Positions 23,929 to 33,798 are shown, numbered from the stretch's first letter. The stretch is DNA of 64,000 nt from Alexandriicola marinus (GCF_004000435.1 NZ_RBVZ01000003.1:248001-312000), one strand, 5' to 3'. Numbers and translations are program-made. The notes: generated from the sequence alone by a model not told the origin.

Positions 23929-25380
23929 TCAGACCGGCCCCGCCAGTCCGAATAGCCGATCCAGATCCATATGGGTTTCAAGGTGCCGGGCCAGATGGTC
24001 GAGCGTGTCATCGACCGTTTGGCCATAGTCGGTCACGGTGCTTGCACCACCCATCTCGGTCAGCCATTCGGCCCGGAAATCGTCGGCCGAGAACAGACCG
24101 TGCAGATAACATCCCCGCACGCGGCCATCGGGTGATGCGGCCCCCTCGGGGCGACCGTCGATGCTCAGCCATGCGCGCGCGGTGTCGGGACCATCGGTCT
24201 GGCCGATATGGATCTCATATCCGTTGACCGCCCGCCCGGACGCCAGATCGACCGCGTCGGTCAGGGCCAACCGCTTTTCCGGCGTCATGACGGTTTCGAT
24301 GTCCAGAAAACCCAGACCCTCGACTTCGCAGGCGGCCCCTTCGATCCCGTCCGGATCGGCAATCCGCCGGCCCAGCATCTGGTATCCACCGCAAATCCCG
24401 AGGATACGCCCGCCGCGGCGCTGATGCGCCCGCAGATCGATATCCCATCCCTGTTCCCGGAAATGAGCCAGATCGGCGATCGTGCTCTTCGATCCGGGGA
24501 TCAGGACCACATCCGCATCGCCGGGCAGGGGGCGACCCGCCTCGATCAGCTCGACCGAGACGCCCGGCTCGGCAGACAGGGGATCGAGGTCGTCGAAATT
24601 CGCGATCCGGCGCAGCCGCGGCACGGCGATGCGCAACCCATCGCCCGGGCGGCCCCGGATATCGAGGATATCCTCGGCCGGTAGGCGCCACGCCTCCTCG
24701 AACCACGGAATGATGCCCAGCGGTGCCCAGCCTGTGCGAGAGGCGATCTCGTCCATCCCGTCGTGAAATAGGCTGGTGTCGCCCCGAAACTTGTTCACGG
24801 CAAAGGCGCTGATCCGGTCGCGATCCGCCTTTGGCAGAACCGCATGGGTTCCGACAAGCTGGGCGATCACGCCGCCCCGGTCGATGTCACCGATCAGGGC
24901 AACGGGCACACCGGCGGCTTCGGCAAATCCCATATTGGCAATGTCACCCCGGCGCAGATTGATCTCGGCGGGGCTGCCCGCGCCTTCGACAATGACAAGG
25001 TCATGTCCCGAGGCCAGCCGCCGAAAGCTTTCCAGAACGCGGGGCAGCAAAGTGGCCTTCAGCGCCCCGTATTCCCGGGCGCGCGCAGTTGCGATGCGGC
25101 GGCCCTGAACAACGACCTGCGCACCGGTTTCCGTCTCGGGCTTGAGCAGTACCGGGTTCATGTCCGTCACCGGATCAAGGCCCGCGGCCCGCGCCTGAAG
25201 CGCCTGTGCCCGGCCGATCTCGCCGCCATCGACGGTGACGGCCGCGTTGTTCGACATGTTCTGCGGCTTGAACGGGACCACCGACATCCCGCGCGCCCGT
25301 GCCGCACGCGCTATACCGGCCACCAGCATCGACTTGCCGACATTCGACCCCGCGCCCTGGATCATGATGCTCTTGGTCAT
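23929..25380 (-). CDS. cobQ: Cobyric acid synthase
   Basis: A 483-residue enzyme that uses glutamine and ATP to amidate adenosyl-cobyrinic acid a,c-diamide in cobalamin synthesis. The N-terminal ATP-binding part has [19 protein letters not shown] and [11 protein letters not shown]. The triad class I glutaminase part has the nucleophile in [11 protein letters not shown] and the His in [11 protein letters not shown] 25380 is chosen because family similarity starts at MTKSIMIQ. It ends 7 bp from the convergent PopZ-like gene. No other cobalamin genes are in the window. Confidence 0.95.
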   Translation of the reverse strand: MTKSIMIQGAGSNVGKSMLVAGIARAARARGMSVVPFKPQNMSNNAAVTVDGGEIGRAQALQARAAGLDPVTDMNPVLLKPETETGAQVVVQGRRIATARAREYGALKATLLPRVLESFRRLASGHDLVIVEGAGSPAEINLRRGDIANMGFAEAAGVPVALIGDIDRGGVIAQLVGTHAVLPKADRDRISAFAVNKFRGDTSLFHDGMDEIASRTGWAPLGIIPWFEEAWRLPAEDILDIRGRPGDGLRIAVPRLRRIANFDDLDPLSAEPGVSVELIEAGRPLPGDADVVLIPGSKSTIADLAHFREQGWDIDLRAHQRRGGRILGICGGYQMLGRRIADPDGIEGAACEVEGLGFLDIETVMTPEKRLALTDAVDLASGRAVNGYEIHIGQTDGPDTARAWLSIDGRPEGAASPDGRVRGCYLHGLFSADDFRAEWLTEMGGASTVTDYGQTVDDTLDHLARHLETHMDLDRLFGLAGPV

Positions 25381-25432
25381 ACGGCTCCTCCGGGCTAACT
25401 CCTTACGGAGCCTCGCTGACGGAGGGAAGAGG

Positions 25433-26002
25433 ATGAATACGCCCGCCCACCTGATTTTCGGCATGACTGCCTTTGGCAAGGCCGGGCAAAAGGGGCTGAC
25501 GGCGGCGGCATTCGCCGGTGCGCTGATCCCGGATCTGTCGCTCTACATCCTCGCGGGTAGCCATCTTCTTGTTCTCGGAACGGCCCCCGATGTGGTCTTT
25601 GGACAGCTGTACTATTCGCAAACCTGGCAATCGATCTTCCGGATCGACAATTCGATCCTGCTGTGGGGCATAGCGCTGATGGGCGCGATCCTGGCACGCG
25701 CTCCGATCGCCGTGGCCTTCTGCGGCGCGGGGCTCCTGCATCTGGGGCTTGATATGCCGTTTCATCATGATGATGGGCGCGCGCATTTCTGGCCGTTGAC
25801 GGATTGGGTGTTCCAAAGCCCGGTCAGCTATTGGGATCGAGACCACTATGGTCTTTGGGTCGGCGGGATCGAGATCGCGGCCGCTCTGGCCTGTTGCGTG
25901 GTTCTGTGGCGGCGGTTCGTCGCGCTGGCATGGCGGGCGTTGATCATCGTCCTTGCTTTTGTCGAGGCGCTGCCCGGGCTTGTCTGGGCATTCGTGTTCT
26001 AA
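25433..26002 (+). CDS. Small membrane protein, possibly DUF457-type metal-dependent hydrolase-like
   Basis: A 189-residue protein with four to five hydrophobic segments (for example [67 protein letters not shown]). The start [10 protein letters not shown], the IPD motif and the later [20 protein letters not shown] recall LexA-regulated membrane hydrolase/DUF457-like proteins, in which His and Asp bind metal. Divergent from cobQ with 52 bp between starts. An AGAGG RBS precedes ATG 25433. Function unknown. Confidence 0.7.
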   Translation: MNTPAHLIFGMTAFGKAGQKGLTAAAFAGALIPDLSLYILAGSHLLVLGTAPDVVFGQLYYSQTWQSIFRIDNSILLWGIALMGAILARAPIAVAFCGAGLLHLGLDMPFHHDDGRAHFWPLTDWVFQSPVSYWDRDHYGLWVGGIEIAAALACCVVLWRRFVALAWRALIIVLAFVEALPGLVWAFVF

Positions 26003-26018
26003 GGCCCCTGAAAACGAG

Positions 26019-26046
26019 AAACGCGGCTCCCCCGGAACCGCGTTTT
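26019..26046. terminator. Bidirectional terminator between convergent genes
   Basis: AAACGCGG-c-TCC, a CCC loop, and GGA-a-CCGCGTTTT form an 11-bp stem with one mismatch. It is flanked by T on the right strand and A on the left, 16 bp after the membrane-protein stop and 27 bp before the convergent DUF6280-type stop. Confidence 0.7.
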
Positions 26047-26073
26047 CCCATCGAAAGAGTGGTGGTGAGTGGA

Positions 26074-26403
26074 TCAGGCAGCCTTGGCGGCGGCCTCCAG
26101 TTCGGCAGCGTGGCGACGTTCGCTTTCTTCGCGCGACAGCGCGACGGACGTGCGGACACCCTTGCCTACGAAATCCATCAGGCCCTGCACGACACGTTCG
26201 TTCGGGTCGATGCCGGCACAGGACAGAACTTCCCGACCATCGCGGGACCGTGCCCAGCGGGCAATCTGTTCAGGACCGTTGCCGTATTTCTTATCGTCGG
26301 CGATGGCATCATCCAACGCAGCAAGAACCACCGCAGCAAACAGCTTGCGAGCGCGGTTGCCCTGTTCGTTGTTGAATGCCGTACCGTCTACGAAATCTCT
26401 CAT
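26074..26403 (-). CDS. Conserved small protein, DUF6280-type
   Basis: A 109-residue soluble protein starting MRDFVDGTAFNNEQGNRARK, with KKYGNGPEQIARWARSRDGR and VLSCAGIDPNERVV. I recognise the pattern as a protein strongly conserved in Rhodobacterales, annotated only as DUF6280. Two adjacent ATGs exist (26406 and 26403); 26403 has the better spacing from AAGGA. No signal peptide or membrane helix; the tail is an Ala/Glu-rich helix. The composition suggests a small helical regulator or nucleic-acid-associated protein, but this is inference. Confidence 0.75.
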   Translation of the reverse strand: MRDFVDGTAFNNEQGNRARKLFAAVVLAALDDAIADDKKYGNGPEQIARWARSRDGREVLSCAGIDPNERVVQGLMDFVGKGVRTSVALSREESERRHAAELEAAAKAA

Positions 26404-26710
26404 CATGCGTCCTTGTCTTTTTTGGTCTTGCGGCTGCAGCCGTGACGGCGAATATGCAGGTTTAGAGCTGATTCGGGTGGCTTCATTTTGCATAACTGCC
26501 ATGCGCAAGGCGCATGGCTCTCGCCGAACACTTGCCGCATATTGTTGATAGCTCCCGGTCTAACTCGCTAGATATAGCTTTCGCTAACTTTCCTTCAAGA
26601 TTTTGTCATGAATTTGACGCAAGCCTGGGCTGGCGGATTCATGCCAATCTAGGCATCCCCAGCCCGCTTCGGAACCGTGGTGCCATAGTTGGCGATGGGC
26701 TCCGCCCGGC

Positions 26711-27457
26711 CTACACGGCCTTTTCAAGCAGGGTCACGCGGGCCGCGCCGGCCAGCATCTCTCCATCTGCCCGGTCGAACCGCAGATAGGCGATGGCGTC
26801 GTCACCCGCGCGGGTATGCAGCGTGCCGATCGTCTTTCCATCCACCGTGATCGGTGTTTCGGGATCGGCCGCGCCCTCGACCCGCACCCGCGCAAGGCCC
26901 TTTCGCAACTCCGTCTTGTGCTTCATCCGCGCGGTGACCTCTTGCCCGACATAGCAGCCCTTGCGGAAATCGACGCCTGCCAGACGCTCGAACCCGGCCT
27001 CGAGAAGGTAGGTCTCTGGTCCCAGTTCGATCCCGGTTTCGGGCACGATATGCGCCACGCGCAACGCCGCCCATTCCGAGCCGTCGTCGCCGCCCTCTTC
27101 GCCGTAGAGCCGCCATCCCATGGCGGGGTGGCGCGGGTCGGCAAGCGCTCCGTCGGGCGGCGGCTCGCCGGTGCCGCGGAACACCTGGACCGGCGCCTCG
27201 GTGATCGTGACATCTGCGCGCAGCTTGTACATCGACAGACGCTGAAACAGGGTGGCTGCCACGGGCGTGGCCACGTCGATGAGGTAGTCGTCCTCGCGAC
27301 CGATTAGAAAGAAGTCGGCGATCAGCTTGCCCTGCGGTGTCAGGATCGCGGCATAGGCGATGCCCGCGTCGGCGCGGGCCATGTCGTTCGAGACAAGCCC
27401 CTGCAGGAATTCGCGCCGGTCGGAACCGGCGACGGACAGGATGGTGCGGTCGGTCAT
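26711..27457 (-). CDS. ygfZ: YgfZ/GcvT-like folate-binding protein (Fe-S cluster maintenance)
   Basis: A 248-residue protein with the YgfZ signature KGCYVGQEVTARMKHK (about residues 166-181), including the essential Cys, and the N-terminal GSDRREFLQGLVSNDM. YgfZ supports repair or assembly of certain Fe-S enzymes with tetrahydrofolate. Its start overlaps the stop of the ABC exporter gene as ATGA, so it is the third gene of a leftward operon. The 250 bp between it and the DUF6280-type gene hold only promoter-like A/T-rich sequence. Confidence 0.9.
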   Translation of the reverse strand: MTDRTILSVAGSDRREFLQGLVSNDMARADAGIAYAAILTPQGKLIADFFLIGREDDYLIDVATPVAATLFQRLSMYKLRADVTITEAPVQVFRGTGEPPPDGALADPRHPAMGWRLYGEEGGDDGSEWAALRVAHIVPETGIELGPETYLLEAGFERLAGVDFRKGCYVGQEVTARMKHKTELRKGLARVRVEGAADPETPITVDGKTIGTLHTRAGDDAIAYLRFDRADGEMLAGAARVTLLEKAV

Positions 27458-29232
27458 GATCCCTCCTTCGGACGTCCTTCCTCATTTAGGGTGCCATCGC
27501 GAAATTGCATCGCATGAAGCGTGGCATATGTGCCGCCGCGGGCCATAAGGTCGTCATGCGTGCCCTGTTCGACGACGCGGCCGGCCTCCATCACGACGAT
27601 CCGGTCCGCGGCCCGCACGGTCGAGAGCCGATGCGCGATCACGAGCGTGGTGCGACCCCGGCTCAACCGGTCGAGCGCACCTTGGACGACGGCCTCTGCA
27701 TGGGAATCAAGCGCGCTCGTCGCCTCGTCCAGCAAAAGGACCGGCGCGTTGCGCAGCAGGGCGCGCGCGATGGCGATCCGCTGCCGTTGCCCGCCCGACA
27801 GGGCCGATCCGCGCGGCCCGGCCGGGCTGTCGAGCCCCTGGGGCATGGCGGACAGAAAGTCCGCCACATGCGCCCCGGTCAGCACCTCGTCCAATTCTTC
27901 CTGAGAGACACCGGCCCGGTTCAGGACGATGTTGTCCCTGAGCGTTTCATCGAAAAGCGCCGTGTCCTGACTGACGACGGAGAACAGCTCCCGCAGATCA
28001 TCCAGCGCCATGGCGGTCACCGGCACGCCGTCCAGCGTGATCCGTCCCGACTGTGGATCGACGAGGCGTGTCAGCAGGTGAAAGACGGTGCTTTTCCCCG
28101 CACCTGAGGGGCCGACGATTGCCGTCGTCTGGCCCGCCGGTGCCACGAGGTCCAGCCCGCGCAGGACTTCCGTGTCGCCATAGGACAGGTGAACGCCCTC
28201 GATGCGGATCTCGGGCGCGCCCTCGGGTGCGGCGACAGGATTGGCGGGCGATTTCAGCGTGGGCTCCGTGTCGAGGATCGCCTTGATCCGCTCGATCGAG
28301 GCCGCCGCCGCCTGCCAAAGCCCGGTGAGGTTGCCAAGACGGCGCAGCGGCTCGAACGCGAGGCTGATCGCGGTGAAGAACGCCATGAATTCGCCCAGCG
28401 TCTTTTCGCCTTCGATAATCTGGGTGCCGCCATAGATCAGCACGCCCAGAAACCCGAGACCGGTCATCACGTCGATCAGCGCGGGGATGCCGGCCTGCCC
28501 GGCGGCGGCGCGGGTCTCGGCTGCGATGCGATCCTGGGCGAGGCGGTCGAACCGGTCGGCCTGATGGCGCTCCAGCCGGTTGAGTTTGACCGCGGCCATG
28601 CCGTGGAACACCTCGTCCAGCCGGGTCGACATGCGGCCCGCGATCTCGCGGCTTTGTCGCGCGCGGGCGCGGACGAAGCGCTGCACCATCAGGGCCGGCG
28701 AGATCAGGAGAGGCACGCCGATCAGGGCCACGAGCGTCCATCGCCAGTCGACGGTCAGTGCCACGGTGAAAAGGGCTACGACGGAAACGGCGTCCCGACC
28801 CAGACCCGTCAGGATATTGGACCAGACCTTGCCCAAGGCCGCCACATCGCCCTGAACCCGTTCGATCAGTGCCCCGGGCGGGTTGGCCTGATGGAATGCG
28901 CCGTCAAGCCGCATCAGGTGGCGTAACATGTCCGCCCGCAGGTCGGCAGATGAGACTTCTGCCACGCGGGCCAGAAGGATCCGTTGTCCCATCGACGTGA
29001 CCGCGCGCAGGAGGAAGACACCCATCACCACCGCCCCAACGGTCCAGAGCGCGTCGCGCGCACCTTCTACGAAGACGCGGTCGAACATCGGCTCCATCAT
29101 CGAGGCGAAGACACCGAGGGAGGCGCCCTCGATCGCCATGAACAGCAGCGCCAGCGCCAGGGGCCGCCAATGCCGCGCCAGGTAGCCACGCCAGAGCCAG
29201 CGGGCCAGTCGGGGCGCGCGCGCCTGTGTCAT
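27454..29232 (-). CDS. ABC exporter, fused permease and ATPase (MsbA-like)
   Basis: A 592-residue half-transporter. The N-terminal 310 residues form the ABC transporter type 1 membrane domain, with about six helices (LALALLFMAIEGASLGVF, WTVGAVVMGVFLLRAV, VVALFTVALTVDW and others). The ATPase has Walker A (GPSGAGKST), signature (ALSGGQRQR), Walker B (VLLLDEATSALD) and H-loop (IAHRLS). Homodimers flip lipids or export hydrophobic compounds. Its start overlaps the phosphatase gene stop by 4 bp. Confidence 0.9.
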   Translation of the reverse strand: MTQARAPRLARWLWRGYLARHWRPLALALLFMAIEGASLGVFASMMEPMFDRVFVEGARDALWTVGAVVMGVFLLRAVTSMGQRILLARVAEVSSADLRADMLRHLMRLDGAFHQANPPGALIERVQGDVAALGKVWSNILTGLGRDAVSVVALFTVALTVDWRWTLVALIGVPLLISPALMVQRFVRARARQSREIAGRMSTRLDEVFHGMAAVKLNRLERHQADRFDRLAQDRIAAETRAAAGQAGIPALIDVMTGLGFLGVLIYGGTQIIEGEKTLGEFMAFFTAISLAFEPLRRLGNLTGLWQAAAASIERIKAILDTEPTLKSPANPVAAPEGAPEIRIEGVHLSYGDTEVLRGLDLVAPAGQTTAIVGPSGAGKSTVFHLLTRLVDPQSGRITLDGVPVTAMALDDLRELFSVVSQDTALFDETLRDNIVLNRAGVSQEELDEVLTGAHVADFLSAMPQGLDSPAGPRGSALSGGQRQRIAIARALLRNAPVLLLDEATSALDSHAEAVVQGALDRLSRGRTTLVIAHRLSTVRAADRIVVMEAGRVVEQGTHDDLMARGGTYATLHAMQFRDGTLNEEGRPKEGS

Positions 29233-29858
29233 CCGCGGCGGTCCGCGGCCCAGCTGCGGGAGATGTCGTCGACGGAATATTCCGTTTCGATCCAGTCGCG
29301 GATGGAGATCGGACCATCGGCCTGGCGCGCTTCGAACCGGTCGAGGATATGATCGAGGATACCCGTCGCACTGTGCTTGATATGCAGATAGCGGAAGGAC
29401 AGCATCCCCCGTGCCTCTTCGACCGAGGCGTCCTCCTGGTCCAGCAGATAGAGCGCCGAGGCAAGGCCTGCCCGGTCAGCCCCCGATTTGCAATGCATCA
29501 GGAAAGGACGCGGGACTGTGCGGAACAGGTCGAGCAGCTTGACAAGCTCGTCTCTCGAGATGGGTTTGCGGGCATTCGCGCGGATCGTGAACATCGTGAT
29601 GTCAAGGGCGTCGCAGGAGGCGCGCTCCATGCGCTGATGGATCGCGTTGCCGCTGCCCCGAAGCGTGATCACGTTCTCGATCCCCATGGCACGATAGGCC
29701 GCGAGGCGGCCGTGGGTCGGCTGGTTGGACCGGAAGACGCCCGGCGCGATCTCGTGGAAATTATGCCAGCGATAGCGCAGGACGGCGTGATCCACGAACA
29801 GGTAACGCATCCGCTCTTTCAGCGTGAATTCGGTGATCTGGGGGTCGGTTTTTTCCAT
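29229..29858 (-). CDS. Tyrosine/dual-specificity phosphatase-like protein
   Basis: A 209-residue protein with the P-loop HCKSGADRAG (CX5R, about residues 124-133) and an upstream region (VFRSNQPTHGRLAAYRAMGIENVITLRG) typical of bacterial dual-specificity or phosphoinositide-like phosphatases. A general-acid Asp is not obvious. First gene of the operon with the ABC exporter and ygfZ. The substrate is unknown; a role in polysaccharide or lipid export control is possible given the exporter. Confidence 0.82.
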   Translation of the reverse strand: MEKTDPQITEFTLKERMRYLFVDHAVLRYRWHNFHEIAPGVFRSNQPTHGRLAAYRAMGIENVITLRGSGNAIHQRMERASCDALDITMFTIRANARKPISRDELVKLLDLFRTVPRPFLMHCKSGADRAGLASALYLLDQEDASVEEARGMLSFRYLHIKHSATGILDHILDRFEARQADGPISIRDWIETEYSVDDISRSWAADRRG

Positions 29859-29981
29859 CTTCGTGAGGGTCTAGTCGCAAATCCACCCGGGTGGCAAGAA
29901 AGCCGTGAGGTCGCGATTGACGCCGGGGGCGAACTGGCTAACGTCCGGGCGTTCTTTCCGCGCATATCCCCGGAGTCGCAG

Positions 29982-31169
29982 ATGCTAGCCAATGGTCGTT
30001 CCTACCTTGCCATTCCAGGGCCGTCGGTCATGCCCGACGCCGTGTTGCAGGCGATGCATCGCTCCGCGCCCAACATCTATACCGGCGCATTGCATGACCT
30101 GACCCACAGCCTGATCCCCGACCTCAAGAAAGTGGCGCGGACCGAGGGCGAGGTGGCGATCTATATCGGTAACGGCCACGCCGCATGGGAGGCCGCGCTG
30201 GCCAATGTCCTGTCGCGGGGGGACAGGATCCTCGTTCTAGTCACCGGACGATTCGGCCATGGATGGGCAAGGATGGCGGCAGGGCTGGGCGTCGGCTGCG
30301 AGGTGGTGGATTTCGGTGAACGTTCAGATATCGACCTCGCCCGCGTCGAAGAGGCCCTGCGCGCCGATAGCGGTCATACCTACAAGGCGGTTCTGGTGAC
30401 CCATGTCGATACCTCGACCGGGGTTCGCAACGACGTGGCGGGCGTGCGTGCGGTTCTGGATGCCACGGGGCATCCCGGCCTGTTGATGGTGGATTGCATC
30501 GCCTCGTTCGCCTGTGACCGGTTCGAGATGGACGCCTGGGGCGCCGATGTCGCCGTTGCCGCAAGTCAGAAGGGCCTGATGACGCCGCCGGGGCTGGGGT
30601 TCGTCTATTTCAACGACCGGGCCAACGCGGCGCGCGACCATGCCGATCTGGCGACGGAATACTGGGATTGGCGGCCGCGCATCCGGCCGGAGATTTATTC
30701 CGAATATTTCGACGGCACCGCGCCCACGCATCACCTTTACGGGCTGCGGACGGCGCTCGACATGATCCTCGCCGAGGGGATGGAGGCCGTCTGGGCCCGG
30801 CACGAGGCGCTGGCCCAATGCCTGTGGGAGGCGTCGGAGATCTGGGCGTCCGACGGGCCGCTGGAGCTGAACATCGCGGATCGGTCCAAGCGGTCTCATG
30901 CGATCACGTCCTTTGCCATGGAGGAAGGGCAGGCCGATCGCCTGCGGGATTGGTGCGAACACAAGACCGGCGTGACGCTGGGCATCGGTGTCGGTCGGCA
31001 GCCGGCCAGCGCGTTCTTTCGCGTGGGCCATATGGGGCATGTCAACGCGCATATGATGCTGGGTGTCATCGCGGTGATCGATGCCGGGCTGAAGGCGCTG
31101 GATATCGCGCATGGTGCCAATGCCGTGGAGGCCGCGACGCGCCATGTGGCGCGGGTCGTCGGGGCCTAG
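29982..31169 (+). CDS. Class V aminotransferase (serine/alanine-glyoxylate type)
   Basis: A 395-residue PLP enzyme. The Schiff-base Lys lies in AVAASQKGLMTPPG, preceded by the PLP Asp in LLMVDCIASFACD. The N terminus SYLAIPGPSVMPDAVLQAM matches alanine-glyoxylate/serine-glyoxylate aminotransferases. It resembles BhcA (52678-53868) in this window but is a separate branch. ATG 29982 begins at the family N terminus; the long upstream frame is antisense to the phosphatase gene. It may detoxify glyoxylate or serve photorespiration-like or serine-cycle metabolism. It ends convergently with a small membrane-protein gene, sharing CTAG. Confidence 0.88.
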   Translation: MLANGRSYLAIPGPSVMPDAVLQAMHRSAPNIYTGALHDLTHSLIPDLKKVARTEGEVAIYIGNGHAAWEAALANVLSRGDRILVLVTGRFGHGWARMAAGLGVGCEVVDFGERSDIDLARVEEALRADSGHTYKAVLVTHVDTSTGVRNDVAGVRAVLDATGHPGLLMVDCIASFACDRFEMDAWGADVAVAASQKGLMTPPGLGFVYFNDRANAARDHADLATEYWDWRPRIRPEIYSEYFDGTAPTHHLYGLRTALDMILAEGMEAVWARHEALAQCLWEASEIWASDGPLELNIADRSKRSHAITSFAMEEGQADRLRDWCEHKTGVTLGIGVGRQPASAFFRVGHMGHVNAHMMLGVIAVIDAGLKALDIAHGANAVEAATRHVARVVGA

Positions 31170-31351
31170 TCTGCGATCCGGTTTCCGATCAGGCGGATCA
31201 CCCGGTCGATCACATATCCCGTGATCATCGCCCAGAGGAACCCCACGACATAGGCGATCACGCAGAACGCCATGAACAGGACAACGCCGAAACTGACCAG
31301 AAAGGCGTCGGTGTAGTTCTCGACCGGTTTGGGCGGTGGTCTGGTGCTCAT
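31166..31351 (-). CDS. Small single-helix membrane protein
   Basis: A 61-residue protein with a Pro-rich N terminus (MSTRPPPKPVENYTD) and one or two closely spaced hydrophobic segments (FLVSFGVVLFMAFCVIAYVVG, then WAMITGYVIDRVI). ATG 31351 has GGAG 5 nt upstream. No family recognised. Position between two convergent or same-strand aminotransferase genes gives no clue. Possibly a small membrane accessory protein. Confidence 0.6.
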   Translation of the reverse strand: MSTRPPPKPVENYTDAFLVSFGVVLFMAFCVIAYVVGFLWAMITGYVIDRVIRLIGNRIAD

Positions 31352-31409
31352 GGCAGGCTCCGGCTTCACTCTGCTCGGTATACTTTAAGGCGGATTTCCT
31401 GCGCGTCGA

Positions 31410-32522
31410 TCAAACTTTTCGCGCATCGGCCAGCGCGCCGGGCAATTCCTCGGCAAAGGCATCAAGATCGGCGGGACGGCCTGCGCTGATCCGGATGCAG
31501 CGATCCTGCGGGGCCACGAACGGCATCCGCACGAAGATGCCCCGCGCCATCAAACCATCGAGGACCTTTCGTGCGAATGCCCCGTCGGACCCGCAATCGA
31601 TCGCCACGAAATTCGTGGCCGACGGGATCGGTGTCAGGCCGTTCTGGGTGGCAATCGCTGCGATCCTGTCGCGTGCCGCGGCTACTTCGCTGCGAATATG
31701 GCCCAACCACTCCTGATCCTGAAGGGCGGCAAGGGCGGCGGCCTGACTGATCCGCGACATACCGAAGTGATTGCGGATGCGGTGAAAGGCGGAAATCACG
31801 CCCGCCTCGCCGATGACATAGCCGACCCGCGCACCCGCGAGGCCATGCGCCTTGGAGAAGGTGCGGAACCGCAGGACCCTTGGGTCGTCGACGGGCAGGG
31901 CCGGGCAGGCGCTGTCGGGCGCCAGTTCGATATAGGCCTCGTCGAGCAGCAGCAGCGCACCGTCCGGCACGGCATGCACAGCGTCGCGGATTGTGCCAGC
32001 GTCATGCCATGTGCCCATCGGGTTGTCGGGGTTCGTCAGGTAGACCAGCTTTGCCCCGGTCTCCCGGGCGCGTGCCATCAGACGCTCCGGGTCTTCGTGA
32101 TCGGCGGTGTAGGGGACGGCCTCGATCCGGCCACCGAACCCGGCCACGTGATAGTTGAACGTCGGATAGGCGCCGGTCGACGTGACTGCCACATCGCCGG
32201 GTCCGATGAACAGCCGCACCGTCAGACCGAGAAGCCCGTCGATCCCTTCGCCCACGAGGATGTTTTCCGGTGCACATCCATGATGGCGGGCCAGCGCGGC
32301 GCGCAGATCGTGGGATTCGCTGTCGCCGTATTTCCAGGCCTCTGGCGCGGCCGCCTCGATCGCGGCGATGGCCTTGGGCGAGGGGCCGAACAGGCTTTCG
32401 TTGGCGCCAAGCCGGGCGCGAAAGGGTCTGCCGCGCGCGCGTTCATGCGCCTCGGGTCCGACAAAAGGAACAGACGCCGGTAGCGAGCGGACAAGCGGGG
32501 TAAGTCGGGGATCGTTTTCCAT
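31410..32522 (-). CDS. Histidinol-phosphate aminotransferase-like class I/II aminotransferase
   Basis: A 370-residue PLP enzyme. Visible signs are LGANESLFGPSP (N-terminal family motif), YLTNPDNPMGTWHD (PLP contact), LLLLDEAYIEL and the Schiff-base Lys in FRTFSKAHGLAGARVGY. It resembles HisC and its broader relatives. Because no his genes are nearby, histidine synthesis is not assured; it may act on aromatic amino acids. ATG 32522 abuts the possible start of the divergent outer-membrane-protein gene, leaving almost no room for separate promoters. Confidence 0.85.
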   Translation of the reverse strand: MENDPRLTPLVRSLPASVPFVGPEAHERARGRPFRARLGANESLFGPSPKAIAAIEAAAPEAWKYGDSESHDLRAALARHHGCAPENILVGEGIDGLLGLTVRLFIGPGDVAVTSTGAYPTFNYHVAGFGGRIEAVPYTADHEDPERLMARARETGAKLVYLTNPDNPMGTWHDAGTIRDAVHAVPDGALLLLDEAYIELAPDSACPALPVDDPRVLRFRTFSKAHGLAGARVGYVIGEAGVISAFHRIRNHFGMSRISQAAALAALQDQEWLGHIRSEVAAARDRIAAIATQNGLTPIPSATNFVAIDCGSDGAFARKVLDGLMARGIFVRMPFVAPQDRCIRISAGRPADLDAFAEELPGALADARKV

Positions 32523-33789
32523 GGGTGGACTGTCTCTTTTCTGTGGCGGAACGGCAAGCGTCCGGTCGCAAGAGCCGATCGGGGATTGCCGGTTCCGCGA
32601 TGGCGAGGCAGAAGTTTTCCCGGGAAGACGGGAGGACGGTTCGCTGGAAATTTCGAATGTTCGGCCGGCGGGCCTGGTCCTGCCGTCCCTTGCCCTGTGT
32701 GGCGCGTTGATCTGCGGCCCGGTGTCCGCGCAAGACAGGTCCTTCGTGGCCGAAGGCACCGATACGGTGATCGGGCTTGGCGCACGGCATCTGGCGATGG
32801 GGGGCACCGGAACGGCCACAGCCGACGATCCCTACGCGCTCTATTACAATCCCGCTCGGCTTGCCCTTATCGGACGTCCAATGTTGACTTTCGGGCGCCA
32901 GGTCGATGCGGAATTGCAGAATTTCAGCTTTGCGGGCTTTGCCATCCCGCTGTCGTTCGCCCGGGATCTCGGTTGGCGTGCCACGGTGGGCGCGGGCCGG
33001 TATCCGCGTGTTCATGCGCGCTCCACGGGTGCGTTCGACGAGGATGATCCCGAGAGCATCTTTCTGCGCATCCTGCTGCCCGGCATTTCCGGCACCTATG
33101 ACGGCGACATCGATTCCAAGACGCTGGTCTACAAGTTCGCCGCCGGGTTCAGCCCGATCGCCCATGACCGGTTGAGTTTCGGCATAAGCATGGACTGGAT
33201 CGATTGTCGCACCAACAGCTGCGGCGTTCATGCGGGGTCTGACGGCGTCGAAGAGGCGACCGTCCATGCCCGCGCCCTGAGTTTCGGGGCCGGCATCGAT
33301 TACCGGCTGACGGATCGTCTGACACTGGCCGCCTCGGTCACGGATATCGACACGACGCTCAAGGTCGATGCGGTGGCCACGGACGAGTCTGGCACGACCG
33401 AAAAGGATTTCGAGGCAAAGGTCCCGATGCGCCTGAATTTCGAGGCCGCATGGCAGGCGCGCGACACCCTTTTGCTGGCGGCGGGCTACCAGCTTTACAC
33501 CGGCGAATACGGGAAAGAGCCGCTGGATGTGCGGACCGTGCATCTGGGCGCCGAATGGCAACTGACCGAGGCCTGGGCGCCGCGCTTCGGAATGGTCGTT
33601 CCGCTGGAATTCAGCAATGGCGGCGGCGACACGATTGAGATGCCGTTTCCTTTCGCCCCGACACTTGGCCTTGGGTGGGAGAGCGGCGGATTATCCGCCG
33701 ATCTCGCCGTTTTTGCCCACCCCATCATGACGTTCCACGAAAACGCCCCCGTAATTTCGGCCGAGGTGAGCGTCAGTTACAGGTTCTGA
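32521..33789 (+). CDS. FadL/OmpP1-like outer membrane protein (start uncertain)
   Basis: An outer-membrane beta-barrel with a Sec signal peptide (RPAGLVLPSLALCGALICGPVSA-QD) and the OmpP1/FadL/TodX-type motif TADDPYALYYNPARLAL. Alternating strands follow to a terminal aromatic (VSYRF), as expected for BAM-inserted barrels. Such proteins import hydrophobic substrates such as fatty acids. ATG 32521 gives an implausibly long, charged leader; a CTG at 32645, eight bases after a GGGAGG, would place the start 29 residues before the predicted cleavage. The signal peptide fixes the mature start near 32731 in any case. It ends 9 bp from the convergent valS. Confidence 0.75.
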   Translation: MGGLSLFCGGTASVRSQEPIGDCRFRDGEAEVFPGRREDGSLEISNVRPAGLVLPSLALCGALICGPVSAQDRSFVAEGTDTVIGLGARHLAMGGTGTATADDPYALYYNPARLALIGRPMLTFGRQVDAELQNFSFAGFAIPLSFARDLGWRATVGAGRYPRVHARSTGAFDEDDPESIFLRILLPGISGTYDGDIDSKTLVYKFAAGFSPIAHDRLSFGISMDWIDCRTNSCGVHAGSDGVEEATVHARALSFGAGIDYRLTDRLTLAASVTDIDTTLKVDAVATDESGTTEKDFEAKVPMRLNFEAAWQARDTLLLAAGYQLYTGEYGKEPLDVRTVHLGAEWQLTEAWAPRFGMVVPLEFSNGGGDTIEMPFPFAPTLGLGWESGGLSADLAVFAHPIMTFHENAPVISAEVSVSYRF

Positions 33790-33798
33790 CCCGGGCGA

